From Lachnospira multipara ATCC 19207 (GTDB taxonomy: Bacteria; Bacillota; Clostridia; Lachnospirales; Lachnospiraceae), in contig NZ_AUJG01000001.1 of NCBI RefSeq assembly GCF_000424105.1, positions 248,001 through 312,000 of the forward strand: a stretch of 64,000 nucleotides of DNA. Direction: 5' to 3'. Positions 7,007-13,670 of this stretch are shown piece by piece (the first letter of the stretch is position 1; every line of letters starts with the position of its first letter). Both the position numbers and the translations under genes were made by a program. The notes under the pieces were generated by a model. The model was not told the origin of the DNA. It saw nothing but the letters and a program-made list of their open reading frames with translations, and did not search any database.

Positions 7007-8371
7007 GTGGAAAAATTACATTTTAAAAAGGTATTATTGATTTTTGTTATAGTACTATTTTTTTTGATAACGCTTTTAATTACGACTATAGTGAAAACTA
7101 AAATTTATAATAAAGAAGTTCATGTAGAAAAATATAGTGCAAGTGAATATCTTAATACGAAGGTTGTAGGGAAATATCTTGTTATTCAGACCTTACCAAG
7201 AGCTAGTACTTGGGGAAAGATTTTTGATTTTAATAATGAAGGTATAACAGAAAATAATTATAAGGCCTATACTTATGATTTTACAATTATGAATAATACT
7301 AATGATAGGGTTTCAGAATTTAAATTTGCTTTGTATTTTGATCAAGAAGTATATATATCATCTGCATGGAATGGAGCTCTTGAAATTCATCAAAATATTA
7401 ATGGCACAGAATACGTAGCAACTGTTCCTGATATGCGAGAATTTAATAAGGATCTCTATGACTTTGATACCGTAACTGTGGATGGCGAGGATTTTATTAG
7501 ACTTGAGCCAGGAGATTATTTGGTTTATTATCCTAGTTCGACAATTAATGCTATGGAAATGCCAATAGGAAGTCATGAGGCTACAACTCCGGGAATTATA
7601 ATGTATGTTCCAATGGAGGATGAAATTATTGATTCGAGCTTTGAGATTCAATATAAATTTCATAGGGTAATAGTTGCGGATCCTATGTTTTGGATTTCTT
7701 TTGTTGGTTTCTTATTATGGTGTGTGACTTTAACAGTTTATATTGTTATTTATTTACAAATAAGTAAATATGAAGAACAACACAAAAGAGATAATCGAAT
7801 AATAGAGGAATCCATTGAGACATTTACAAGATTTATAGATGCAAAAGATCCTTATACTAATGGACATTCTAAAAGAGTGGCCAATTATACAAAAATTATA
7901 GCCAAGGAATTGGGGTTTTCAGGTGAAGAATTAGAGTATATTTATTATATTGCGCTTCTTCATGATTGTGGGAAAATTGGTGTTCCTGATAACATTTTAG
8001 ATAAACCTAGTAAGTTAACAGAAGAAGAGTTTGAAATAATTAAGGCCCATACAATTATGGGTGGTGAAATCTTAAAGCAATTTAAGAGCTTAAAAGATGT
8101 AGAACTTGGTGCATTATTTCATCATGAACGTTATGATGGAAACGGCTATCCTGTAGGATTAGTGGGAGAAGAGATACCTTTAATTGCAAGAATTATATGT
8201 CTTGCAGATGCATATGATGCCATGAATTCAGATAGAGTTTATAGAAAACGATTAGATAAAGAAGAAATAATCAGACAAATTGAGAGTAATAAGGGTAAAC
8301 AATTTGATCCTAATATTGCTGAAGTTGTTCTTGAACTAATAAGAAATGATAAATTAGAAGGTACTAAGTAG
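7007..8371 (+). CDS. Membrane-anchored HD-GYP domain protein (c-di-GMP phosphodiesterase type)
   Basis: One membrane helix near the N-terminus, an extracytoplasmic region of about 190 residues without a recognised domain, a second helix (FWISFVGFLLWCVTLTVYIV), then a C-terminal HD-GYP domain. The catalytic HD pair is in LLHDCGKIGVPDNIL and the GYP signature in HHERYDGNGYPVGL; both are intact, so it should hydrolyse c-di-GMP or a related dinucleotide. I place the start at GTG 7007, with GGAG 11 bases upstream. An in-frame ATG at 6968 has no ribosome binding site and overlaps a TGCTATATT extended -10 box (6955-6963). The alternative N-terminus would add 13 residues. Confidence 0.8.
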   Translation: MEKLHFKKVLLIFVIVLFFLITLLITTIVKTKIYNKEVHVEKYSASEYLNTKVVGKYLVIQTLPRASTWGKIFDFNNEGITENNYKAYTYDFTIMNNTNDRVSEFKFALYFDQEVYISSAWNGALEIHQNINGTEYVATVPDMREFNKDLYDFDTVTVDGEDFIRLEPGDYLVYYPSSTINAMEMPIGSHEATTPGIIMYVPMEDEIIDSSFEIQYKFHRVIVADPMFWISFVGFLLWCVTLTVYIVIYLQISKYEEQHKRDNRIIEESIETFTRFIDAKDPYTNGHSKRVANYTKIIAKELGFSGEELEYIYYIALLHDCGKIGVPDNILDKPSKLTEEEFEIIKAHTIMGGEILKQFKSLKDVELGALFHHERYDGNGYPVGLVGEEIPLIARIICLADAYDAMNSDRVYRKRLDKEEIIRQIESNKGKQFDPNIAEVVLELIRNDKLEGTK

Positions 8372-8380
8372 TACAATTAT

Positions 8381-8439
8381 ATGGATAAAATAAAAGATTA
8401 AACCTGCTTGATGCATATAGAGGTTTTGTTGTTATAAAA
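8381..8439 (+). pseudogene. Stub of a second DUF1624 gene
   Basis: ATGGATAAAATAAAAGA followed, one frame over, by codons for RLNLLDAYRGFVVIK. This is the N-terminus of a DUF1624 protein, closely like residues 12-25 of the intact gene at 3802. A frameshift lies near 8397, and the homology stops at 8439 where a large hairpin begins. Only about 20 codons of the paralogue survive. Confidence 0.7.
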
Positions 8440-8512
8440 CCTGACCGCAAAGGTATAGTCACTTTGTAAGATAAACTTATAAAGTAAATACTATCTTTGT
8501 TGGTCAGGTTTT
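8436..8512 (+). terminator. Three-tier hairpin with T-tract before the nhaC-type gene
   Basis: The outer stem is 8436-8446 with 8502-8512 (11 bp, perfect, ending in T). The middle stem is 448-452/495-499 and 455-459/490-494 of this kilobase. The inner stem is 8461-8470 with 8476-8485 around ATAAA. The 77 nt structure ends in TTTTTT, so it works as a terminator, but it is far larger than needed. Confidence 0.7.
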
Positions 8513-8518
8513 TTGTGC

Positions 8519-8547
8519 TTGAGAAAATGTTACTATTTATGTAAAAT
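8519..8547 (+). promoter_or_regulatory. Promoter of the NhaC-type gene
   Basis: TTGAGA (8519-8524), 17 bp, TAAAAT (8542-8547, with a TG just upstream). It lies directly after the three-tier hairpin and gives a leader of about 40 nt. Confidence 0.6.
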
Positions 8548-8592
8548 AGAAAAGCATTTTTTTAGACAAAACACATTTAAGGAGTAAGTAAA

Positions 8593-9909
8593 ATGGAAAA
8601 TGATAAAAAAATAAAGGCTAATGGATGGGCATTAATTCCAATAGCTATTTTTTTAGTCTTATATTTAGGTAATGGTATCTTTTTTGAATATATTTGCCCA
8701 GTTGAGGGTCAGATGGGCTTTTATGTGGTATCAGTAGTTTTGGCCTTTAGTATATCTTTAATCTTTGCTTTTATACAGAACAGAAAACTAAGCTTTGATG
8801 AGAAAATACATCTTTGTGCAACTGGAATTGGAGATGATAACATTGTGATTATGTTATTCATTTTCATATTAGCAGGTGCCTTTAGCGGCATTGCATCCGC
8901 AGCAGGTGGAGCAACAAGTACAGCGAATATGCTACTTAATATTATTCCGAAGGGCTTTGAAGTTCCTGGACTTTTCTTTATTGCTTGCCTTATTTCAATG
9001 GCTATGGGAACTAGTGTAGGTTCAATTACAGTTCTTGTACCAATTGCTGTGGCAATTTCTTCTAATGGTGGTTTATCTTTACCATTATGTGTGGGCGCAG
9101 TTGTAGGTGGTTCAATGTTTGGGGATAATCTATCTTTTATTTCAGATACAACAATTGCTGCTACTAAAACTCAGGGTGTGGCAATGAAGGATAAGTTTAA
9201 AACTAATATAAAGGTTTCACTACCTGCAGCAATTATAACTTTTGCTATTTTGGTGATTTATTCCTTTATGAATAAGGGTGAAACACTTGGAAACTTTGAC
9301 TTTAATATATGGCAGGCTATACCATATTTTTTAGTACTTATGTTATCTATTATAGGTATAAATGTATTTTTGGTTTTAATAATAGGAATTCTACTTTTTG
9401 TTTTAGTAGGAATAATAACAGGAAGTCTAGTATATGCAACTGCTCTTTCTTCTATTGGAACAGGTATTTCAGGAATGTTTGAAACAATGATAGTAACAAT
9501 ATTAGTTGCTTCTATAACTTCTCTTATTCGAAATAATGGTGGTTTTGAGGCTATTTTATCTTTTATTAGAAAAAGAGCTAAAAGTAGAGTGGGCGGAATG
9601 TTTGGTATATTCTCCCTTACAGCTTTTATGGATATTGCCACAGCTAATAATACTGTTGCTATTGTAGTGGCAGCACCTATTGCTAAGGAAATTGGCGATG
9701 AATATGGTGTTGAGCCAAAGAAGGTAGCTTCTCTACTTGATGTAAGCTCATGTATTATGCAGGGAATTATCCCTTATGGCGCACAGTTGCTTGTGGCATC
9801 AAGTATTGCAGGAATTCCAAGTTTTAATTTTATTCCATACTTGATTTATCCATTTGTATTATGCTTATTTGTTATAATTTCAATTGTGTTTGATAGAAAG
9901 AAGAATTAA
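8593..9909 (+). CDS. NhaC-family Na+/H+ antiporter
   Basis: A 438-residue protein with about eleven hydrophobic segments. The conserved NhaC region is clear: MAMGTSVGSITVLVPIAVAI (about 136-155) followed by GSMFGDNLSFISDTTIAATKTQG (split here as GDNLSFISDTT and AATKTQG), with the charged GDN and SDTT motifs of the family. The second half repeats the pattern in MDIATANNTVAIVVAAPIAKEI. Relatives exchange Na+ for H+ or malate for lactate; the substrate is not decided by sequence. It is a single-gene unit with its own promoter and a strong terminator at 9923. Confidence 0.88.
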   Translation: MENDKKIKANGWALIPIAIFLVLYLGNGIFFEYICPVEGQMGFYVVSVVLAFSISLIFAFIQNRKLSFDEKIHLCATGIGDDNIVIMLFIFILAGAFSGIASAAGGATSTANMLLNIIPKGFEVPGLFFIACLISMAMGTSVGSITVLVPIAVAISSNGGLSLPLCVGAVVGGSMFGDNLSFISDTTIAATKTQGVAMKDKFKTNIKVSLPAAIITFAILVIYSFMNKGETLGNFDFNIWQAIPYFLVLMLSIIGINVFLVLIIGILLFVLVGIITGSLVYATALSSIGTGISGMFETMIVTILVASITSLIRNNGGFEAILSFIRKRAKSRVGGMFGIFSLTAFMDIATANNTVAIVVAAPIAKEIGDEYGVEPKKVASLLDVSSCIMQGIIPYGAQLLVASSIAGIPSFNFIPYLIYPFVLCLFVIISIVFDRKKN

Positions 9910-9922
9910 ACAGCTTATTAGG

Positions 9923-9953
9923 AAACAGAGGCAAGAGATTGCCTCTGTTTTTT
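9923..9953 (+). terminator. Terminator of the NhaC-type gene
   Basis: AAACAGAGGCAA (9923-9934), GAGA loop, and TTGCCTCTGTTT (9939-9950) make a perfect 12 bp stem with a GNRA-type loop and a T-run to 9953. It is immediately followed by what looks like a group II intron 5' end. Confidence 0.93.
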
Positions 9954-9957
9954 ATAG

Positions 9958-10020
9958 GTGCGCCTAGTGGCGCACGTTTCTAAAGGGTTAAAGTCCCGAA
10001 TCTGCCCGGTAGTGGGAATT
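9958..10020 (+). mobile_element. 5' fragment of a group II intron (probably class C), remnant
   Basis: The sequence starts GTGCGCC-TAGT-GGCGCAC (9958-9975), then AAAGGGTTAAAGTCCCGAAT and GGTAGTGGG. This closely follows the domain I start of clostridial group II introns as I remember it: a GUGCG start, a short hairpin and a GGGUUAAAGUCCC hairpin. Group IIC introns insert just downstream of terminator hairpins, which is exactly where this lies. No reverse transcriptase gene, domain V or 3' end is seen in the following 560 bp, so it is a remnant. Confidence 0.55.
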
Positions 10021-10022
10021 TT

Positions 10023-10448
10023 TACAATCAATTACCAAAGTTTGCTCTTTTACCTGTAAATTAAAATTGTATTTTAAAAGAACATACGGTCAACTGGATG
10101 CTTTTTTGAAACTGATGGTAAGTTAAAATTGTTTTTTATTTATACATACAGGCAATCAAGCAAGAAAAGCAAGATTGATGGTATAAGGTAACTTAAAGGA
10201 ATTAAGTAGGTTACAGGCATAACAGAGATATATACGAATTGACGGTATAGTTAGTTTCATGGGGTTGTGTAAAAGTGATTTAACTTACAGTCAAATAGGA
10301 TTTTTGAATAGTTTGACTGTATGACTCGCTGAACGGAATTTTTTGGCTTACAGTCAATAAGAAGATTTCTTGGAATTACCGGTAGCTTGTGAAAGATATT
10401 TAAGAACAACGATACAGGTAAATGACTAAAAAAAGAGGATTGCCCGTA
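10023..10448. repeat. Array of seven 36-37 bp palindromic elements, period about 63 bp
   Basis: Seven elements start with TAC and end with GTA: 10023-10058, 10085-10120, 10147-10183, 10212-10247, 10286-10321, 10349-10384 and 10413-10448. Six are exactly 36 bp and one is 37. Left ends agree on TACAGTCAA, right ends on TTGACGGTA, its near reverse complement. The best copy (fifth) has a perfect 10 bp inverted repeat, TACAGTCAAA/TTTGACTGTA. Interiors and the 26-38 bp between elements vary freely. Start-to-start distances are 62, 62, 65, 74, 63 and 64 bp, near six helical turns. Neither repeats nor spacers are conserved enough for a CRISPR array. There is no open reading frame. An array of paired protein-binding half-sites is the best reading. 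Confidence 0.65.
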
Positions 10449-10515
10449 ACAGGCCCGAAAATCTTGGGGAGAAACAGAAAAAAGTAGAGTAATATTATGT
10501 AGAATAATGTAATTA

Positions 10516-11034
10516 AACTATGATATATTCTAAAAAGTATATGATGAAGAAAGGACAATAAATGTAAAATAATATAAAGGAGGCTTTTATGTCAGTTAAT
10601 GTTAATGATTTTATAATTTCAAAGGAAAAAATATATTTAAAAGACGAGAATGATAATATAATTGCATATGTTGATTTTCCTGAGTTTGAAGAAGGAAAGG
10701 TTGAAGTTACACATACAGTTGTTGATCCTTCTTTAAGAGGACAGAGAGTTGCAGGAATATTAATGGAATTATTAGTCAAGGAACTAAGAAAAAGAAAGGC
10801 TAAGGCAGAACTCACTTGTTCTTATGCAGTAAAGTGGTTTAATAAAAATAAGGAATATAGTGACTGCTTAATTGATCCAGAGGCTGAAGCTAGAAAGGCT
10901 TTGGAAATGACAGGAAATGAGGCATGCGCTATTCCTAAACATAGAAAGTAAAGTAACTAGAAAAAGAGGAAGAAATATTATGTTTAAAGAGATTTTTGAA
11001 AGTGTAAAGACTAAGGGGGTTCTTGTACATAACA
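10516..11034 (+). repeat. 519-bp duplication, left copy
   Basis: This segment matches 17167-17685 in the same orientation with about 15 differences. It begins inside the last codons of an SdpI-like gene (ACTATGATATATTC), spans the acetyltransferase gene, and ends at codon 18 of thiM. The left copy carries the damaged versions of both flanking genes, so the right copy is the original and this one a duplicate. Confidence 0.9.
10589..10951 (+). CDS. YidJ-type GNAT acetyltransferase, duplicate copy with altered acetyl-CoA loop
   Basis: 120 residues of the short GNAT family (Gcn5-related, YidJ type). The core motif runs VEVTHTVVDPSLRGQRVAGI, then ELTCSYAVKWFNKN. It differs from the copy at 17241 at three residues: R for G in the acetyl-CoA pyrophosphate loop (RGQRVA against RGQGVA), E for G (NKEYSD) and A for D (EAEARK). 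The lost loop glycine is conserved across GNAT enzymes, so this copy may be inactive even though its frame and AAAGGAGG ribosome binding site are intact. The substrate is unknown. Confidence 0.8.
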   Translation: MSVNVNDFIISKEKIYLKDENDNIIAYVDFPEFEEGKVEVTHTVVDPSLRGQRVAGILMELLVKELRKRKAKAELTCSYAVKWFNKNKEYSDCLIDPEAEARKALEMTGNEACAIPKHRK

Positions 11035-11063
11035 ATGGAGTGTTATTCCTTAAATTTGAATAA
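10980..11063 (+). pseudogene. Truncated thiM (hydroxyethylthiazole kinase) stub
   Basis: 27 codons beginning MFKEIFESVKTKGVLVHN match the first 18 residues of ThiM at 17631, then diverge into unrelated codons and stop at 11063. The break at 11034/11035 is the right end of the 519 bp duplication. Confidence 0.88.
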
Positions 11064-11070
11064 AATTATT

Positions 11071-11113
11071 AGCCCTAAAGATTAGATAAATTCTAGTCTT
11101 TAGGGCTTTTATT
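11071..11113 (+). terminator. Terminator T1, identical to T2 at 16339
   Basis: A 37 nt hairpin (11071-11107, stem AGCCCTAAAGA with TCTTTAGGGCT) followed by T's. The identical 37 nt occur at 16339-16375, after the ABC transporter. The pair of direct repeats brackets the bacteriocin-type cassette. Confidence 0.9.
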
Positions 11114-11177
11114 TTTTGATTTTAAGACTTTAAAAGAAGTGAATTTAATTATAAAATATAGACAAAAGGAGGGTTAT

Positions 11178-11876
11178 ATGAATATAAGGGAGTATAAAAT
11201 ATTATTATTAGATGATGAGAGTGAAATATTAAATCATATAGAGAATGGTTTAAAACAAGAAGGGTTTTATCGTATTTTTAAAACTTCTACAATAGAAGAA
11301 GCCAAAAAAACATTTTTAAAAGAAAAACCACATATACTTGTTTTGGATATTATGTTACCTGATGGAGATGGATATGAATTATTAAAATATGTCAGAAGCT
11401 CTTCAGATATACCAGTTATCTTTTTAACTGCAAAGGATGAAGATGTTGATAAATTAATTGGTTTAGGATTAGGTGCAGATGATTATATAACTAAGCCATT
11501 TATTATGAAAGAATTAGTGTTTAGAATAAATGCAATATTAAGAAGAAGTTATAAAATTAAGTTACAGGAAACACAAAAATGTATTTTGGGCGATGTAATA
11601 ATCGATTTTTCACAAAATGTTGTAATAAATAATGATAAAAGTGTAAACCTGACAGCCATGGAAAGAGAAATTTTGAGTAAACTATATGAGAATAAAAATA
11701 GAGTGTTAACAAAAGATGCAATAGCGGATGCTATATGGGGAGAGGATATAAGTGGAAATGAACAAAGCTTGATAATGCATATACGTAGAATTAGAAATAA
11801 GATAGAAGAAAACCCGTCAGAGCCTAAATATTTAAAAACAATTAAAGGAATAGGGTATAAACTTGTAGTTAATTAG
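11178..11876 (+). CDS. OmpR/PhoB-family response regulator of the bacteriocin locus
   Basis: 232 residues. The receiver domain (5-120) has acidic residues DD at 12-13, phosphoacceptor D57 in LVLDIMLPDGDGYELL, T in FLTAKDE and K in YITKPF. The C-terminal winged helix covers about 135-230 (MEREILSKLYENKNRVLTKD, then IMHIRRIRNKIEENP). The ATG at 11178 follows AAAAGGAGGG by a good distance; an upstream in-frame start at 11139 lacks a site. Its histidine kinase gene follows after 10 bp. An AAAGTTAG direct repeat with 11 bp period before the peptide gene (13216-13234) is a likely binding site. Confidence 0.9.
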   Translation: MNIREYKILLLDDESEILNHIENGLKQEGFYRIFKTSTIEEAKKTFLKEKPHILVLDIMLPDGDGYELLKYVRSSSDIPVIFLTAKDEDVDKLIGLGLGADDYITKPFIMKELVFRINAILRRSYKIKLQETQKCILGDVIIDFSQNVVINNDKSVNLTAMEREILSKLYENKNRVLTKDAIADAIWGEDISGNEQSLIMHIRRIRNKIEENPSEPKYLKTIKGIGYKLVVN

Positions 11877-11886
11877 TGAGGAAAAA

Positions 11887-13215
11887 ATGAGGGAGATAAT
11901 AAAAAAATATATAAAAGCAATTGTTATTGTTGTAAGTGTTTTGATGTTAATAAATATGATAAGTTTGAAATTAGTGCTAGATTTTTTAACTCAAACACAA
12001 AATATAACGGTTGATAAATTTATAAATGGAATAGAAATAAAAGATAATGTTTGCACAGTAAATGAATATGTTGATGAATATTGTGACAAAAACTTTAAGT
12101 GGTATATGGTTTTAAATGAAAGTGGTGAGATACTATATTCGAATGATTTACCAGATGAATTAAATAAGACGTATACAGTATCAGATATAGCAAGTGCATC
12201 GAAATGGTATTTATCAGGTTATTCAGTTGATATTATACAAATACCAAATGGACTTGCAATTTTAGGAAATGATGGGGAATTTTATTGGAAAAAAAATTTG
12301 AAAATTAGTAAAAATACTATGCTTACATGTATTATAATTGCCATTATTAATAATATAATTACAACTGTTTTATTTTCATTATTGTTTGCTAAAAAAATTA
12401 TTATAAAAATCAAGAAAATAACAGATGGTATAATGAGTTTATCAAATGGTGAACAAGTTATTTTAGAAGAAAGTGGAGATTTAAAAGATATATCGAAAGC
12501 GTTAAATATTGTATCAAAAAAATTAGATATGCAGAAGAAAAAAATTCAGGAAAACGAAAAGATAAAAAAAGATTGGATGTCAGGTATAACTCATGATGTT
12601 AGAACTCCTTTAGCAGTTATAATAGGAAAATGTGAAGAATTAAAAGAATTAGATTCTAATAAAATCGTAAATATGAAGATTAAAACTATACAGAATCAAT
12701 CATTTAAAATTAAATACTTGATAGATGATTTATCACTATTAAATAATCTTGATATTAACAATATAATTATAAAAAAGGAAAGGACAAAACTAGATCAAAT
12801 TATAAGAGAGTGCGTGGCAGATATTATGAATATGTATGATGATAGTGATTATACTATTCAACTAGAAGCTAATGATAAATCAGATGAATTATATATGGAA
12901 GCAGATGAGCATTTGTTAAAAAGAGCTTTTACGAATATTTTATTGAATAGTCTTGTACATAATGAATATAAATGTTTTATTAATATTGTTATAGAGAAGC
13001 AAGAAGAGGGAATAAGTATTATATTTGTTGATGATGGAATAGGAGTAGATAATAAAGAATTAGTTGTATTAAACAATAGGGAAGGCAATAACTCAAGTTT
13101 ACATGGTTGGGGGACTATAGTTGTTAAAAAAATTATTGAATTACATAATGGTAAAGTTGAATTTGAGAATGCAAAAAAAGGTATGAAAGTGTGTATATTA
13201 TTGCCTTTGAGATAA
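11887..13215 (+). CDS. Sensor histidine kinase of the bacteriocin locus
   Basis: 442 residues. Two membrane helices (about 9-31 and 146-168) flank an extracellular sensor region of about 110 residues. HAMP-like linker follows, then the H-box with H236 in SGITHDVRTPLAV, and an ATPase domain with the N-box ILLNSLVHNEYK, G1 DDGIGVDN and a degenerate G2 region LHGWGTIVVKKI. AT content is very high, as in the rest of this cassette. It partners the response regulator upstream and probably senses the peptide, cell-envelope stress or a competitor's product; which one is not decided by sequence. Confidence 0.88.
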   Translation: MREIIKKYIKAIVIVVSVLMLINMISLKLVLDFLTQTQNITVDKFINGIEIKDNVCTVNEYVDEYCDKNFKWYMVLNESGEILYSNDLPDELNKTYTVSDIASASKWYLSGYSVDIIQIPNGLAILGNDGEFYWKKNLKISKNTMLTCIIIAIINNIITTVLFSLLFAKKIIIKIKKITDGIMSLSNGEQVILEESGDLKDISKALNIVSKKLDMQKKKIQENEKIKKDWMSGITHDVRTPLAVIIGKCEELKELDSNKIVNMKIKTIQNQSFKIKYLIDDLSLLNNLDINNIIIKKERTKLDQIIRECVADIMNMYDDSDYTIQLEANDKSDELYMEADEHLLKRAFTNILLNSLVHNEYKCFINIVIEKQEEGISIIFVDDGIGVDNKELVVLNNREGNNSSLHGWGTIVVKKIIELHNGKVEFENAKKGMKVCILLPLR

Positions 13216-13303
13216 AAAGTTAGTTTAAAGTTAGGAAAAAATTATCCCCTTGTTATAAGCTATTGCTATTATTAAGAAAGGGTAAGAGCATTTCACAAGG
13301 GGA
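13216..13303 (+). promoter_or_regulatory. Control region of the lactococcin-972-like gene
   Basis: AAAGTTAG occurs at 13216-13223 and again at 13227-13234, an 11 bp direct repeat typical of OmpR-type regulators. TGCTATTAT (13264-13272) is an extended -10 box. TCCCCTTGT (13245-13253) is the exact complement of ACAAGGGGA (13295-13303), which contains the ribosome binding site of the peptide gene. Confidence 0.55.
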
Positions 13304-13312
13304 GGATGTTTT

Positions 13313-13624
13313 ATGAAGAGAAAGATGATTAAAATAGTAGCAAGTATAGTAGTGACTGGAATTATATTATTTCCACTTGCGGTTTTTGCTGAAAATGTAG
13401 AAAATGGAGAGTTGATTTTTACAGGAGGACAGAACTCGCAAGTAGTATATTCAGATATAAGAGATGCAAAGCCAGATAATGATTTTAGATATAAAGTTTT
13501 GGCTATAGTAAAAGTAGGAGGAACTAAGTATACAAGTGGCTGGAAAGATGATCAAGCATATGTAGAACATAGAAGACATTGGTACACTAATGAAACAGCA
13601 CATTATGATTGTTATTTAAGATAA
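13313..13624 (+). CDS. Lactococcin-972-like secreted bacteriocin precursor
   Basis: 103 residues. A Sec-type signal peptide (charged MKRKMIK, hydrophobic core, cleavage likely after AVFA, residue 26) leaves a mature peptide of about 77 residues. The mature part has GGQNSQVVYSD, KVGGTKYTSGW and a C-terminal HRRHWYTNETAHYDCYLR rich in aromatic residues, with a spacing of motifs resembling lactococcin 972. Lactococcin 972 blocks septum formation by binding lipid II. Assignment rests on this loose similarity and on the diagnostic neighbours: a 7TM putative immunity protein and an ABC ATPase. One cysteine is present. It may instead be a related cell-wall-active or signalling peptide. Confidence 0.7.
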   Translation: MKRKMIKIVASIVVTGIILFPLAVFAENVENGELIFTGGQNSQVVYSDIRDAKPDNDFRYKVLAIVKVGGTKYTSGWKDDQAYVEHRRHWYTNETAHYDCYLR

Positions 13625-13670
13625 ATAAAAACTATGCTCTTACCTGCCATTTATAGGGAGGTAGTTATTT

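Noticed and set aside
9258-9641. Reverse-strand open frames over nhaC, thiM, pyrD, copA and similar genes
   Set aside because: They lie opposite well-identified genes, lack ribosome binding sites and have low-complexity translations typical of antisense shadows.
10023-10448. CRISPR array
   Set aside because: The 36 bp size and regular spacing suggested it, but repeats share only about 8 bases at each end, spacers are not unique inserts between identical repeats, and no cas gene is present.
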